NCBI GenBank assembly: GCA_033002965.1
Contig: JAURVB010003462.1
Location: forward strand, 1 to 64,000
DNA from: Piper betle
Lineage: Eukaryota; Streptophyta; Magnoliopsida; Piperales; Piperaceae
DNA: 64,000 nt
Direction of reading: 5' to 3'
A program made the position numbers and the translations under genes. Positions 37,637-49,364 of the stretch are shown here, piece by piece (the stretch's first letter is position 1; every line of letters begins with the position of its first letter). Below the pieces are notes generated by a model that searched no databases, had not been told where the DNA came from, and worked only from the letters and a program-made list of their open reading frames with translations.

Positions 37637-38780
37637 AGAAAGGATATGCACGGGAGGGAGGTTGAGGTAGCTCGCACATGTAGGGGAACAGGGTTCTCAA
37701 AAACTTAATAAACAATCTAACTTAATTATTTGAAAGGGGCGTTTGAGAAAAAAAAGAATTGCTGCTAGATCTCTTGGTTGCAAAAATCGACCGATTATAT
37801 TCTGAATCGGCTAATTTAAATTAGATTGGAGGAGATCTATGTCAAAATATTAAGTAAATCGGTATTCGGTTCAAATCGGTCCGTCAATCGATTAATTCGA
37901 ACCGATTCTAGAATATACTAGATTTGAGCCGATTCCGGAAGGCAACGGCAAGACTGCGACGGACGACCAGGGGGCTGGGGAGGGGGGAGGCAACGGCGGC
38001 GTGGGTCGAGGTGGCGAGGGCGATGATGGGGTGACAGGGAGGGGGTGGGGGTGACGGGCGACAAAGCGGCAGGGAGGCAACATGGCAATAGGGCAGTGAG
38101 GGCGGGTCGCAAGGCAATAGGGGGGGGGCGAGATGGGGCTAGGAGCAGGGCAGATTGGGAGTGGCGGCGGTGGTGTCAGATATCGGCGGAGGTGAAAGGA
38201 TGGGCGACGTCGGGGAGAGAGAATGAGGGGAAAAAATAGAAAGGATATGCACGGGAGGGAGGTTGAGGTAGCTCGCACATGTGGTGGAACAGGGTTCTCA
38301 AAAACTTAATAAATAATCTAACTTAATTATTTGAAAGGGTGTTTGAAAAAAAAAAAGAACTACTGCCACATCCCTGGGTTGCAAAAATCGACCGATTATA
38401 CTCTGAATCGGCCGATTTAAATTATATCGGAGGGATCCACGTCAAAAAATTAAGTAAATCGGTATTCGGCTCAAATCGGTCCGTCAATCCGCTGATTTGA
38501 ACCGATTCTAGAATAGGCTGATTTGAGCCGATTCCGGAAGGCGACGGCAAGACTGCGACGAGCCACCAGGGAGCTGGGGGAACGACGGCGGGGTTGGGGT
38601 GGCGAGGGCGATGATGGGGTGACAAGGAGGGGTGGGGCAAGGAGGGAGGGGTAGGGGTGACGAGGCAACAAAGCGGCAAGGGAGGCGACATGGCGATAGG
38701 GCATGATGGCGGCAATGGTGTCGATATCGGCGGAGGTGAAAGGATGGGCGACGTTGGGGAGAGAATGAGGGAAAAAATAG
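37637..38780 (+). repeat. Tandem duplication, ~602-bp unit, of a GC-rich TIR-element segment
   Basis: Unit 1 (37637-38238) and unit 2 (38239-about 38780) both begin GAAAGGATATGCACGGGAGG. Both continue through CTTAATTATTTGAAAGGG, the element end GGTTGCAAAAATCGACCGATT (37775 and 38378) and a G-rich block to GAATGAGGG-AAAAAATAG. The duplicated unit therefore includes ~140 bp of flank plus one arm of an AATCGG-type element. The proline-rich minus-strand ORFs here are by-products of the G-rich composition. Confidence 0.85.
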
Positions 38781-39055
38781 TCGGTGGCATTCTCGTAATT
38801 AAAAGTTGACTCGACTTTGACTCATGTCACAAATAATAACTAACTTCAAATAATTAAAAAAAATCTTAAATATTAAAAAATTATAAAATATAATGCATAT
38901 CATAACTTTAAAATAATATCTTCTATAATTAATATCCCAAAAATTTTAATTGATTAAAATTTTTTATATAAAACTGATTTAAATTAATTTGAATAAACTG
39001 ATTTAACTGGACCAATTTTTAATTAATTTACACCAATTCGGTTCGGTTGAATTGA
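38371..39055 (+). mobile_element. AATCGG-type hAT-like element (right copy, diverged 3' end)
   Basis: From GGTTGCAAAAATCGACCGAT the copy runs through a GC-rich block and then the shared AT-rich module (GTGGCATTCTCGTAATTAAAA near 38785, TTGACTCG, AATAATAACTAAC). It ends near ACCAATTCGGTTCGGTTGAATTG at about 39050. The order matches the intact element at 49373-50042. The terminal inverted repeat on the right is degraded. Confidence 0.65.
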
Positions 39056-40290
39056 ATGACTCACTCAATAACAATCAAATTCAAACCCTATTTCAATTTT
39101 ACAGTTATACTACTTCCCGTGGTCCAACCCCATTGGTGTCTGGTCAGCCTTACCTAAATCTTCTTTCGAGCCGAGAACTCCTGGAGAATTGTTGCCGCCA
39201 CACTACTGCTATAAAACTGTGGAGAAGCAAGGAGTTGCTCCCGTCCAGACCTGCCAACAAAAGCCGCCCTTTGCTGGAAGTTGTCGCTGCTGAAGTCCTG
39301 CTGCCACCCGGCAAGAGTCGTCGCCAACGTCTAAAGATCGCCGCCCGAAAGGGGATTTTTTTCGTTTACTGGTAAAAACAGAGGAGTTTTCCCCGTTCTC
39401 ATCGTGGAGCCATCACCGGAGTGCATCCTTTGCTATCCAGTCCTACCGCTGTGAAATGCCCTACCGCTTGTTGCTACTACTTTGCCGTTTGGAGGATCGT
39501 TGCTGCAGTGCCACGTTGTGAAATGTCGCCGCCGGATTGGAAGTCCTCACTGTGGAGCGGCGCCAAGAGTTGTCCTCCCGTTGGAGTCTTACCGCCAAAG
39601 AGCTCTCCCTCGCTTTGGAGCCTTGCTGTTGTGCCGCGAAAGGAGATCCATCAAGTTGCTGCTCCGCCGAGATGCTGCCGGATGCCGAAGGTTGAAGACA
39701 ACTCGCCGATCATTGCCTTGCCGGTGTAAAGTGCTGCCGGAGCCGGGCCGTGGAATCTTGTCCAGCCATAGGGGAGCCCACCGTCTTCCTGCCGGTTGCT
39801 GCTTTATCTCGCTAAGAAGTGTTGTTGTTTGGAAGCCCATCACCGCCCCCAAGGAGCCCTTGCCTCGGAGTTTCATTGCTCCCACCACATAGCCACCACT
39901 GGTCGTCTGCATCACCGGAGGAGAAGCCCTCCTAGTCGCTGTTTTGTGAAGTCCTGCCGTTGCCTTGGAGTGTCGTTGCAGCCGCCAAGGAGAGGAGTCC
40001 TTGCCAAGGAGCCAACGCCACCGAGGCCCCTCCTCCCTGTTGCCGCACCTGCTTGTTTGCCGCCACGGGAAAGCCTCAGCGTAAACTGTCTATCCTCGCT
40101 GCCTTGTCCCCGCATCGCCGGAGCCGCCGTCCTGTCCCCTTGGAGCCGTGCTTTGGAGGCTTCCCACCGTTGCAGATTGCTGAAGTTGTTGTCGTTGCCA
40201 TCATAACCGGAGAACTTGCACGTCGGTGTCATTTGCGTTGGGTCGTCACTCCACCATGTCAACCTTGTTTTCCGCAAAAAATAAATTTTT
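39056..40290 (+). other. GC-rich, codon-like low-complexity tract of unknown origin
   Basis: About 1.2 kb is dominated by GCC/GTT/CTG/GAG-type trinucleotides (for example GTTGCCGCC, TTGGAGTC and TTGCTGCTCCG). It yields overlapping ORFs in several frames on both strands (plus 39052-39375, 39421-39729, 39482-39892, 39796-40206, 39960-40334). The translations are Cys/Arg/Pro/Leu-rich without domains, and no single frame stays open. It could be a degenerate GC-rich transposon segment. I do not call a gene. Confidence 0.5.
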
Positions 40291-40737
40291 TAGAAAACGT
40301 GTTTCGGTCCCGTGTGAGAGATAAAAAACTATGACATACTATTTTCTTCTTCGGCGTTGAGAAAGGTTGACGATTTCCTTTTTGACGCAGGGCGACCAAG
40401 GGAAGTTGCGTGGATGAAAAAACGTAAATGTTTTTATTAAGATTTATTTACGACGGTAGTTTCATTGAGTTTTTAATTGGTGATATTTTTTGTTATTTTT
40501 TTATTTATAATTAATATCAATTGTATATAAATTATAATAAATTAATATCAGGGAGTTTGTTCATAGATAGATATTTTTATATCAAGTTATGATTTAGTGA
40601 ATTTTATTTAGCTGCCTGTGATATTTTCCCCTTGGGTTTTTTGGTGTGTCTATTCATACTTTTTATCAATTATGTGTTAAAATAAGGATTTAAGTTAACC
40701 AGAGAGAAGATCTCCCCATTGCAACCTCATTGCCGGG

Positions 40738-41110
40738 AAGGAGGAACCTTGCTACCTCTATTGCCGCCGTTGTTGCTAGAAGTTCGTCAATTGCTTTGCT
40801 GCTATGTTCTATTATTGTTGTTGTTGGAAGTTCATCAATCGCTTCACTACTTTGTTCTGTTATTATTGTCATCACCAGAAAAGAGTCGCTTGCCATGTTT
40901 CCACCAATTGTTGCGCCTTGAGTCGTGCCCTTGTGAAGCTTGTTGGAGCCGAGACGTTCCCAATGAAGCAGAGATCGATTGAAGAAGAAAGGAGGAACCT
41001 TGCTACCTCTATTGCTACCTTTGTTGCTAGAAGTTTGTTAATTACCTTGCTGCTCTGTTGTATTATTGTTGTTGCCAGAAGTTCGTCAGAGGACTGCGGG
41101 TGTTGTGACA
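40738..41110 (+). repeat. Degenerate direct repeats (AAGGAGGAACCTTGCTACCTC units)
   Basis: AAGGAGGAACCTTGCTACCTC starts a unit at 40738 and again at 40989. Inside are several ~57-bp sub-repeats of the form AGAAGTTCGTCAATTGCTTTGCTGCT...ATTATTGTTGTT. Overlapping short ORFs are side effects of this periodicity. A (TA)n microsatellite follows at 41180-41215. Confidence 0.75.
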
Positions 41111-41177
41111 AAGAAGTGTCGGAATTTTATTCTAATTTTACGTTGTGGTCCTCATCATATATGTAGTTTATATATTT

Positions 41178-41222
<45 letters not shown>

Positions 41223-42099
41223 TAAATATATTAATTAATGGTATAATTAAAGATAATTATCATAAGGTGGTTATTCTTTTAACTTATTAATGGGAGAAGT
41301 AAAATACAATATTTTTCTTTGAGGTATCTTTTTCATAATAATATGCATGGGCATTTTTTTCTATCTCTTTGTGCCATCACTTTGGAAGTGTAATACATCA
41401 AAGAGATCTCAAAAGACCAATTGTGAAAATCTGTCATGACAAGAGGTATGATTTGTTTATTATAAATATATTTATGTTTGATTTATATTTACTAGCAGAG
41501 TATTTATCGATGGAATTTTTCTTCTGTAAAAATTTTTTTCTATGAAATTTATTTTTTCATTTCATACCATTTTCGTAATGATTTTGCAATACAAACTTCT
41601 CATTCTTCAATTGGTATAATGACAATATCGATAATTGCTTGCATAAATGAACCTAAAGAAGACGCCTCAGTTTTTGGCAATATATTTTATTAAAGACTGC
41701 ATGTTACACTAATGTCAAGTAAGGGGGCCTGCTATGTTACATTAATAGAAAATAAGGGGTGAAATGTTTTTAAATCCCAATAAAAGATCATATTGCTAAA
41801 AAGTTCTAATAAAAGGTTGAATAAATTTTAATAATTTAAAATAATGAACTTAAATATGTTGGATTGTTTAGTCATTCTAGAACCAGAACTAGGCCAGCCG
41901 CCGGTGACACTTAAAAGGAGGGCAGAAAATTTTTTGTAAAAAAAACAAAAAGGGGTGGCTAGTAGCCTATTTCCAACCAAGGCTAGCTAGGCCTAGCTGC
42001 CATTGAGGACACTAAAGGGAGGGTGTTTTTTTGTTTTAATAAATCTGGGATATCTTTATAATCGGACGATCAAGATTAAAGATGGGGCAAAAACCTCTC
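41111..42099. other. AT-rich intergenic DNA with (TA)n at 41180-41215
   Basis: No gene or mobile element termini were recognised apart from the dinucleotide run. The segment just before 42100 is the flank of the next LTR copy. Confidence 0.5.
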
Positions 42100-42680
42100 T
42101 GTAATATCCCAAATCCGGCTCACTCACGAACCAAACTGGATGTTACGAATTACCCGATTGTGACAATCAACCAAAACGTAACCCGAATGTATTTACTCTC
42201 GACGTCTTAAGATAGAAGATAAATATTGTTATGCATGAATGAGATATAAACAGACTACTATATAAATGACATGACAAACAATTCACACTAAAAAATAATC
42301 ACAATAAAATCGATAAAATTTCTAAAATAAAATTGACAAAGTATCCCCTAAAAGTATAATAATGGGCCAACCTATTAAACAATGTATATATAACACAACA
42401 TTAAAAATTATTCTATACACACAACAATTTCCCAACTGCACGACTAACATTCGTAAACTGGGTCTTGACCCATATGTTCTTTCTCATTTACATTTCATTC
42501 TTAAACTGAGTCTTGACCCACTTGTTGATCACATGCAAAATCACAACATCTTTACTAACTATGAATATCGTCACGACATTATTCATAATCAACATCATAT
42601 AGTTTTCATCATAACATTATTATTTTCATTATAACATTTTTGTTTTCATCATAATGTTTTCACCATCATCAACATATAAA

Positions 42681-43588
42681 CCATAGTTGCCGAGACCGGC
42701 TCGATTCGGGCATCGGATCGGCAGCGATGGCGATCCCGTTTTGGGGGGCCCGGAGCCAGAGGCCTGCTCTCATGGGTCCGGATGCTGGCCGGGATTGACT
42801 CCGATTTGGGATTGGGAAGAATCGGGTTTGTTGCAAATTGCTAAAATACCCTAGGCATAACATTTTATTACATTAATTGTTAAGCATGGGTAAAATAGTA
42901 ATTTTGGATTTTAAGACCCAGGATTAACTCCGCTCCCCACCGCCGCCCGCTCGTCCGCCCTCCGCCGTGCGTCCCCAGCACTCCGGGCTCGCCGCCGAAT
43001 CGGGCTGCCGGACCTGGCAACGTCTGGCGCCGACGTGGCCGGACCGAATGGGCTCTGTGACGCGTGAATCGCGGGCCGACCCCCTAGGGCCGCCGACTGT
43101 TCCTCCGACTGGCTGCCGGACATCTGGCCGCCGCCCTAGCAATCGGGGCCTCCGAATGTGGGCCGAGCCGAGCACATACAGTGGCCGCAAGACCTCGGCG
43201 CCGATTGAGCCGCCGGCGGCTGCGGGGGTAAAGAGCGGAGGGTGGCATTACTCGTCAGTTTATGTTGACTCGAGGCCCTACTCGAGGTGCAAAAAATAAT
43301 AATTAATTCAGAAATAATTTTAAAAAAATCTTAAAAATATTTAAAAATACCATCCATGGCTTATAACACAGGCTGAATAATGTCAAAATAACATCAATGC
43401 CTAATTTTTAATATATTTATATTATGCGCTGTCAAATAATTACATGACGCCGGAGCTAATCGCCAATTTGAGTCGAGTTCAAATCCGAGCCGGTTGTGTC
43501 CGTCTAAGGATACGGAATTCCGATTCTCCCCGATCGGGTTCCCCAAAAACCTGATTTCGATTCCGGGTTCCGATTTGCGCAAATCCAC
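42681..43588 (+). mobile_element. Non-autonomous hAT-like TIR element nested in the LTR
   Basis: The ends CCATAGTTGCCGAGACCGG and (right end) CGATTTGCGCAAATCCAC relate to the termini of the element at 49373-50042. Flanks CATATAAA and GATATAAA (7 of 8) fit an 8-bp hAT target duplication. The interior has a GC-rich block (42715-43230) and then the AT-rich module (GTGGCATTACTCGTCAG near 43241, GTTGACTCGAGGC, AATAATAATTAATTC). There is no transposase. The ORFs inside are compositional. Confidence 0.72.
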
Positions 43589-44251
43589 GATATAAAGCAA
43601 CTGATAACCATAAATAGTCTACAACCGGACCGACGTGTGTATACAAGACCTCATTGCTCCTCTGTCTTGGCTGACACATCTATCTCCTGATCATCACTTA
43701 CATATATAATAAAATCTTCAATAACAAACGTTACTGGTTCAGAAATAACTATATCATCATGAGAGCTAACTCTCATATAAAGAAAAACATATTTCTAACT
43801 TTCGTGAACTCTCATCAAGGCATTTAATGAAGAAGCCACTAGGTTGCATACCATATAACATCCTGAACTAACTAATTTGTTTGATACCTCTTTCAACATT
43901 TTTCTCATTCTTTTGTCCCATGCACAGGAATATTAGTAACTCCTAACTCCTGTCCTTCATATTTCTACTTCATTGAGCATAAAGGCAGAGTCCTCTCAGG
44001 TAGCCACCTTCAGTACCCTTTGAACTACATGTCCGAATATACTGTGTATTAAACAGTACCCGTAAACCTCCTTGTTTCTCCGGATGTGAAGAAACTCAAA
44101 ATGCAAAGTTGACAGGATCATTCGTGTATGGAACAACCCTCTTACTAATCCAGAGCCCACTGTGACCGATACATGCACATGCTCATGGTACGTGTAAGTC
44201 GGTTTCACTATCTCTCATTTCACTAAAAACTTGATAAAACTATATATAGGC

Positions 44252-44770
44252 TAGGGATGTAAACAAACCAAACCTGCTCTCAAACTTTTTATGTTCGGCT
44301 TGATTCGACTTGAACTCATGCTCGTTAATTTTGTGCTCATAAAAATACTCGGCTTGAAATAGATAACTCTTTGAACAACGAAAAAAGCATGAGCTAAGGA
44401 GTGCTCAGCTCGGCTTGGCTCAAAACTTGATCTCATATGTTCAAACTCGAAAAAATATTCAACTTGACTCGCTCGTCAATACTATTGAGGTCATATTGAA
44501 CTTATATAGTGTTGGAAAGAAATTTTTGATCCTATATAAGTCGAGCACAAGCCAAGCACAAACATTCGCTCAGCTCGAGCTCAACTGGAAAACATAGCGA
44601 GCCAAACACGAACCAAGTTCAAACACCATGCATTCTGGATGAGCTCGACTTGACCCATAATATATCAAAGCTCGTCAAGCACTCAAACAAGCTTAAATAT
44701 GCTTGCCAAATATCACATCGAATTCAAAAACATCCCTGCCCGGCTCGGTTTGGCTCATTTACACCCCTTA
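44252..44770. mobile_element. MITE-like element (TGTAAA-type TIRs) nested in the LTR
   Basis: The left end TAGGGATGTAAACAAACC mirrors the right end GGCTCATTTACACCCCTTA as an imperfect ~18-bp terminal inverted repeat. The interior is rich in CTCG/GAGC motifs (TCGGCTTGATTCGACTTG, CTCAGCTCGAGCTCAACTGG) in a partly palindromic layout. Comparison with the uninterrupted LTR shows the insertion point between TATAGGCT and the continuing TGAGAAGGGATTTATATAG. Flanking GGCT/GGCC is weak evidence for a target duplication. It is likely hAT-superfamily and has no ORF of note. Confidence 0.75.
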
Positions 44771-46851
44771 AAATTGGCCTGAGAAGGGATTTATATAGTA
44801 GGTCTAAAAGCAACTTGCAGTAGATCCTATTTTCAAAATCAGACTCGAGGGATGTCATCTTTGAAGGTTATTAATCTGGAAAATTATTTGATTAAATGAC
44901 CTGAGTTAAGTGGAATTTGATAAAACACCACTTAAACTATCCAACAAATAATAAATCAAATCATAATAAAAGAAGTAATAAACAAGAGACGAGTCCTAAA
45001 TGGATATGATAGAAGCTTTAAGCGAGGCCACACACTTAGGCGATAAGTTCATACTTCACACCTACACATCAAAATTAAATATTAATGCCCATTCTATCTA
45101 TATAATGCATGAACACAATGAATAAAAGACATGATCACAAACATTCCAAGAAAAGAATAGCACAAAATAGGTGAAAATATAAAATTACAATTGTCACTAC
45201 ATAATCTGATAACTCATGAATAACTAGTGGCTGCTTCATGAATTCTAAATTCATGCTCAATTTCTGATTCATGCTTATGTCCAGCTTCATTTTAATTCCT
45301 CATTCATTATTCTATCCTTAGTTGATTTCCTAATTATCTAAAATACATGTTAACACCAATTCATATTCAAAACATGACACTGAGTATATTGAATAATTCC
45401 TAATGTATATACTTGCTCACATGCACTTTCATTATATTTTATCATTACAAATTGATTCATGATTAATAACATACATATCTTAATCATGATAATTGATTCG
45501 CACTTCATTATCTAATTCAATCAGCTATCTGCTCCCCTCACAGTTATCAATACCAATCAATTAATATCTACCTTAATAACGAACCCTAGGGCCATAATTA
45601 TACCGGAATCTTGCCACTATCACCTAATTATAATCAATAACTTGATAAATTTATCTTGATTCAGATTGCATCAATAATTTCATCACAAAATTGATTAAAG
45701 CATTAATAATCATAATAATTCACATTTTATTATCAACTATCATGAAATGACATCAAACTAAATTATTTGAGATGTATACCTAATTGTCGACGCTGTGGCT
45801 ACCGTCACGTATCAATTATTTGGCCAACTATGGGGCTAGACGTGCGCAGCTCGGCCATGAGGAGAGGATTTGACTGAGGTTGCGACTGGCTGGCCGTGGT
45901 AACGTACAGGGCCACCTAGGGCACCTATAAGGAGACTTAGGTGTAGGGCATTGGATGAGGAGAGGGTGGGGTTTGATCGGCCAGAAGAAGGCAGTTCACC
46001 GGAGGGTCATGGCCAGCGGTGGCAGCACAAGTGAGGGAAATTGGAATGACCAAGGAAGGTGGTGGGTTGGCTAGGTAGAAGTGGGGGGAAAGGAAGGATA
46101 AGGGTGATGGGGTGAGGTCGTGTCGGGATAGTGGAAGGGGTCCAGCTGGAAAAACATGGCCGACAATGCTGATCAAAGTGGCGGCGGCATAGAGACAAAT
46201 GCGGCTAGGCAGGTTGACGACCGAAAGACAATCACAGAGGTGACGTGGGGTGACTAGGTGGAGATGAGGGGGAATGAAGGGGTCGGTGGTGACGCTGGAA
46301 GGGTGGTCAGAGATGATGACCAGCGTCGCGACCGATCGTTTGTGACCGGGGCGAATGGCAATGAGAGGTGGGTGATCATGCTCGTCTACAGAGAAAATAA
46401 AATCATGGCAGTTTCGTAATTAAAAATTAACTCGCTCTTGACTAGATTTAATAATCATAAACTAAACCCCAAAAATACAAAATAAAATATAATAAAATCC
46501 AATAAAATGTGATACATCTAATATTCATCTAATGATATGTTTTAGCTCTACCAACCCACCCAAAATAGTAACTAACACATCCTAACATGGTAAACGACGT
46601 AAAACTAATTGTACGGTCTACTATATAAAATAAAAATAAATTGATACATTATCGTATATTCTGATAACTCATTTTCCTGTTGTTCTAACGTTATCATTAT
46701 ATACATGGGCCTGTCATATTTCATACACACGGTTAACGTTAACTTATCACATGTGTTCTACGAGGCTGAATTGACTCGGTTCATGGGTTTTATACTCTTT
46801 GCCCTGTGATAAACTTTTATATATATATAAACTTGGATCATGGGTTTTACA

Positions 46852-49364
46852 ATCTCGTACCGGAAAGTTGTTTTCATCTGTTATGTAAATCTATACACGT
46901 AATCATCTAAACTTTTCAAAGTGAACGGATGATAGATTTATGCTATATAGCGTGGATATATATGACTTGATATATCGTGTGGATATTTATGACCTGATGG
47001 TCACAGCTTTGTAGCTACTCATGTATGCACGTCTAATAAAATTACAAATACTATTTAATTTAATTAACCAATTAGAGTGAGACATGTGCTGTTCTCTCAT
47101 TAAACTTGATACATGTCAAACATTGTTCTCTTTTTATATATAGTATAGATAGATAGAGATATAGAAAGATAGGATAGATAGATAGATAAATAGAGATATA
47201 AATATGTTTTAGGCGGTTAATTAATAGAAAATGCCAATTAGTTAAAGGAAAAGTTCACAGAGTTGATGGTAGTTAAATCTTTTGATGGAGGGGAGGAACC
47301 TTTACCGGTCAGTATTCTCATGAATGATCTGGACCATCTGTCCGTTCAATCGGTATAAGTGTCAATTATTATGAAAATATTAACCACTTGTATGAAATTT
47401 CTGATTTGTTACTTGATAAACATCTAACCAATCTATCCCGCGCGTCGATTCGACCACTCAGGTCAATGCCATATGGTTTTCGATTTTTTTGGTGCCTTCC
47501 TTGTATTCTTGCGCATCTATATTAATTACAACATCTGGTGGTTGAAAAAAGCCCTTTTGGGAGCTCATGTAAATGATCAGCAATTTCCTGTATTTGAATC
47601 AAGGTATGGTAAGAAGGGATGCAAAGATCTGTTCCATTTAATTTTCACGAGGCTTGATTATGAAAACTGAAAATATGTGATGGTCTGTTCCCGCAAAATA
47701 TTGTCATTAGAAAGCTTGGAGTAGCAGCATGATGGGCGTCCACAATCTAAGCCAAAGTGGGCGTATACGAATGAATAAATATGAGAGTCAGCATGAGCAC
47801 CTATACATGTAACAGGCCATCATTCCCTACCAAACAAGAAAGATAAAAACATAAACTAACAATACTACTTGGGCTTGGCTAAAATGCAACTTTATAAGAA
47901 CGAATACAAACATTTGATCAAGGACGCCGAAAGAACTCCAGACTTGGTATCGGAAAGCTTGAAACGCTCTCGGGAAAGGTATGAGAACCGTCGCAGCTCA
48001 TTCAAAAGTTGCCAGTGGGTCCTTCATTCCTCTTTTTCTTCTTAAATGCATCTGCCCTACAGTTTAAGGAATAATCTTAATCAGGATGACAAATGCATAT
48101 ATACAACTGCATGGGGCACATTTCTTTCTTAATCTACAGTCATTAGAATCTTATGTTTTTTTATAAAAAATGATGCAAATTAACAAGGACGGACATCAAA
48201 CAGCTCTCATGGAAAGAAAGTGATGGGGACCTGGTATGTCCCAAAAAACTAAGACATGCCATGATATTGATCTGTTCCACAATACCTGCCCCCATCTTCT
48301 ATGCATGCCCACTAAAGAGCCCATCTCAATCACTTTGGATTGGACGGAGAAATCCCCTATTCAGTCCGATGAGCAAGGCAAGTGTGGAGTCCCACCTCAG
48401 TCCCGGTGGCACATGGTTGCACGCAGCAAGTTGGTGGAGTCATGTTCCTCCATAAAGCTGTAGTTGTCGCCTTGGTCTTGACTCTTGACATGAGGATTGG
48501 ACACCATCAGATGTGGGTGTCCATCTTTACTCTCCGCACTTCCAGCCCTCTTTGCTAACTAATTAAGGTAAGCGGAGACCGGAGATTTTACACTATGCAA
48601 TTGTCTTACTGTATTAGAAGCAGCCATTTAGGATCAGAATAAACAATATTTTCTAAAACATTAGCAAATGAATGTTTGAACATACACTACTAGTATTAAT
48701 TAAGAGCGAGATCAAACAATGATCTTTTGTGAGGCTAACTTTCTCCTACTCCTGAAAGCACGGCGTTTAGGTTTCATGGCAAGTGACAACCACGATGGAA
48801 ATGGCAATTAGGAAGCCTGTACAGTACAAGTTAATAATCTTGGTAGGCCTTAGCCTCTTTCTTTTTTTGGATAAAGCTGGGGGCTCTTACAGCCTTTAGA
48901 ACTTTGGGGTTCTGTAAATGATGAAGTGCCCAACCTAATGAGAAGAAATGGCACCACTGAGGAATAAAAGTGCTTTTTGGGTATCTATGATGTCCTCCAT
49001 TTTCTCTTTGCCGAAGAAATGAAAGGAAGGGGATGGTGAAGAAGGAATCATTAGGTCCCATTGCTAAAATGTAATGGTTTGCTTTTCATATTTGATCATG
49101 TCATGTAATGAACGCGGTCATCTAGCTTTTCTCGTGTCTTATGGGTACCAACTTTTACTGTTTGCCCACACGACCCAGCCATTGGTTTGATTTTGATAAA
49201 ATGCATTGTTAGCAATTGAAAGCGGGTGTCTTGACAGAAAATTAGACTTGCAAGCAGATTGGAACATTTCTTCACGCTCTTAATTTGTCCAAGTAGTGTT
49301 CTTGTTCAAGATAAAACTGCCGTTGAAAACTGTTCCAACCATGCCAAGGTACCCAACTGCTTGT
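46852..49364. other. Intergenic DNA with a GATA-type microsatellite
   Basis: About 2.5 kb without a supported gene. A (GATA)n/(TAGA)n run occupies roughly 47147-47215. The plus ORF 47473-47670 has an amphipathic N-terminus but no recognised family or splice context. 48236-48463 and 48831-49061 are likewise uncalled. Confidence 0.5.

Larger units (their letters stand above)
42100..46851 (+). mobile_element. Second long solo-LTR-like copy, split by two nested elements
   Basis: It begins TGTAATATCCCAAATCCGG and ends CATGGGTTTTACA, the same ends as the solo LTR at 19518-22501. Collinear blocks include AAGACCTCATTGCTCCTC near 43646, GTACCCGTAAACCTCC near 44057, CCTACACATCAAAATTAAAT near 45060, the GC-rich block 45780-46380 and TGATAACTCATTTTCCTG near 46662. 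Flanks CTCTC and ATCTC may be a degraded target duplication (4 of 5). Subtracting the nested inserts (42681-43588 and 44252-44770) leaves ~3.3 kb, close to the other copy. It is more diverged than the intron copy. Confidence 0.82.

Noticed and set aside
37892..38790. Proline-rich minus-strand ORFs resembling extensin or PRP proteins
   Set aside because: They come from a G-rich tract of a duplicated TIR element. There is no signal peptide, no regular SPPPP periodicity, and equivalent ORFs occur in the related element at 49458-49774.
42911..43299. GC-rich ORFs on both strands near 43 kb
   Set aside because: They lie inside the nested hAT-like element and overlap each other in several frames. 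The composition explains the openness.
47473..47670. Small ORF with hydrophobic N-terminus (MVFDFFGAFLVFLRIY...)
   Set aside because: No splice context, promoter or family resemblance was seen; a single short ORF in AT-rich DNA is expected by chance.
48181..48480. Possible small-RNA hairpin around GGTATGTCCC...GACATGCC
   Set aside because: The complementary segments are only 8-9 bp with a poor surrounding stem, too weak for a precursor call.
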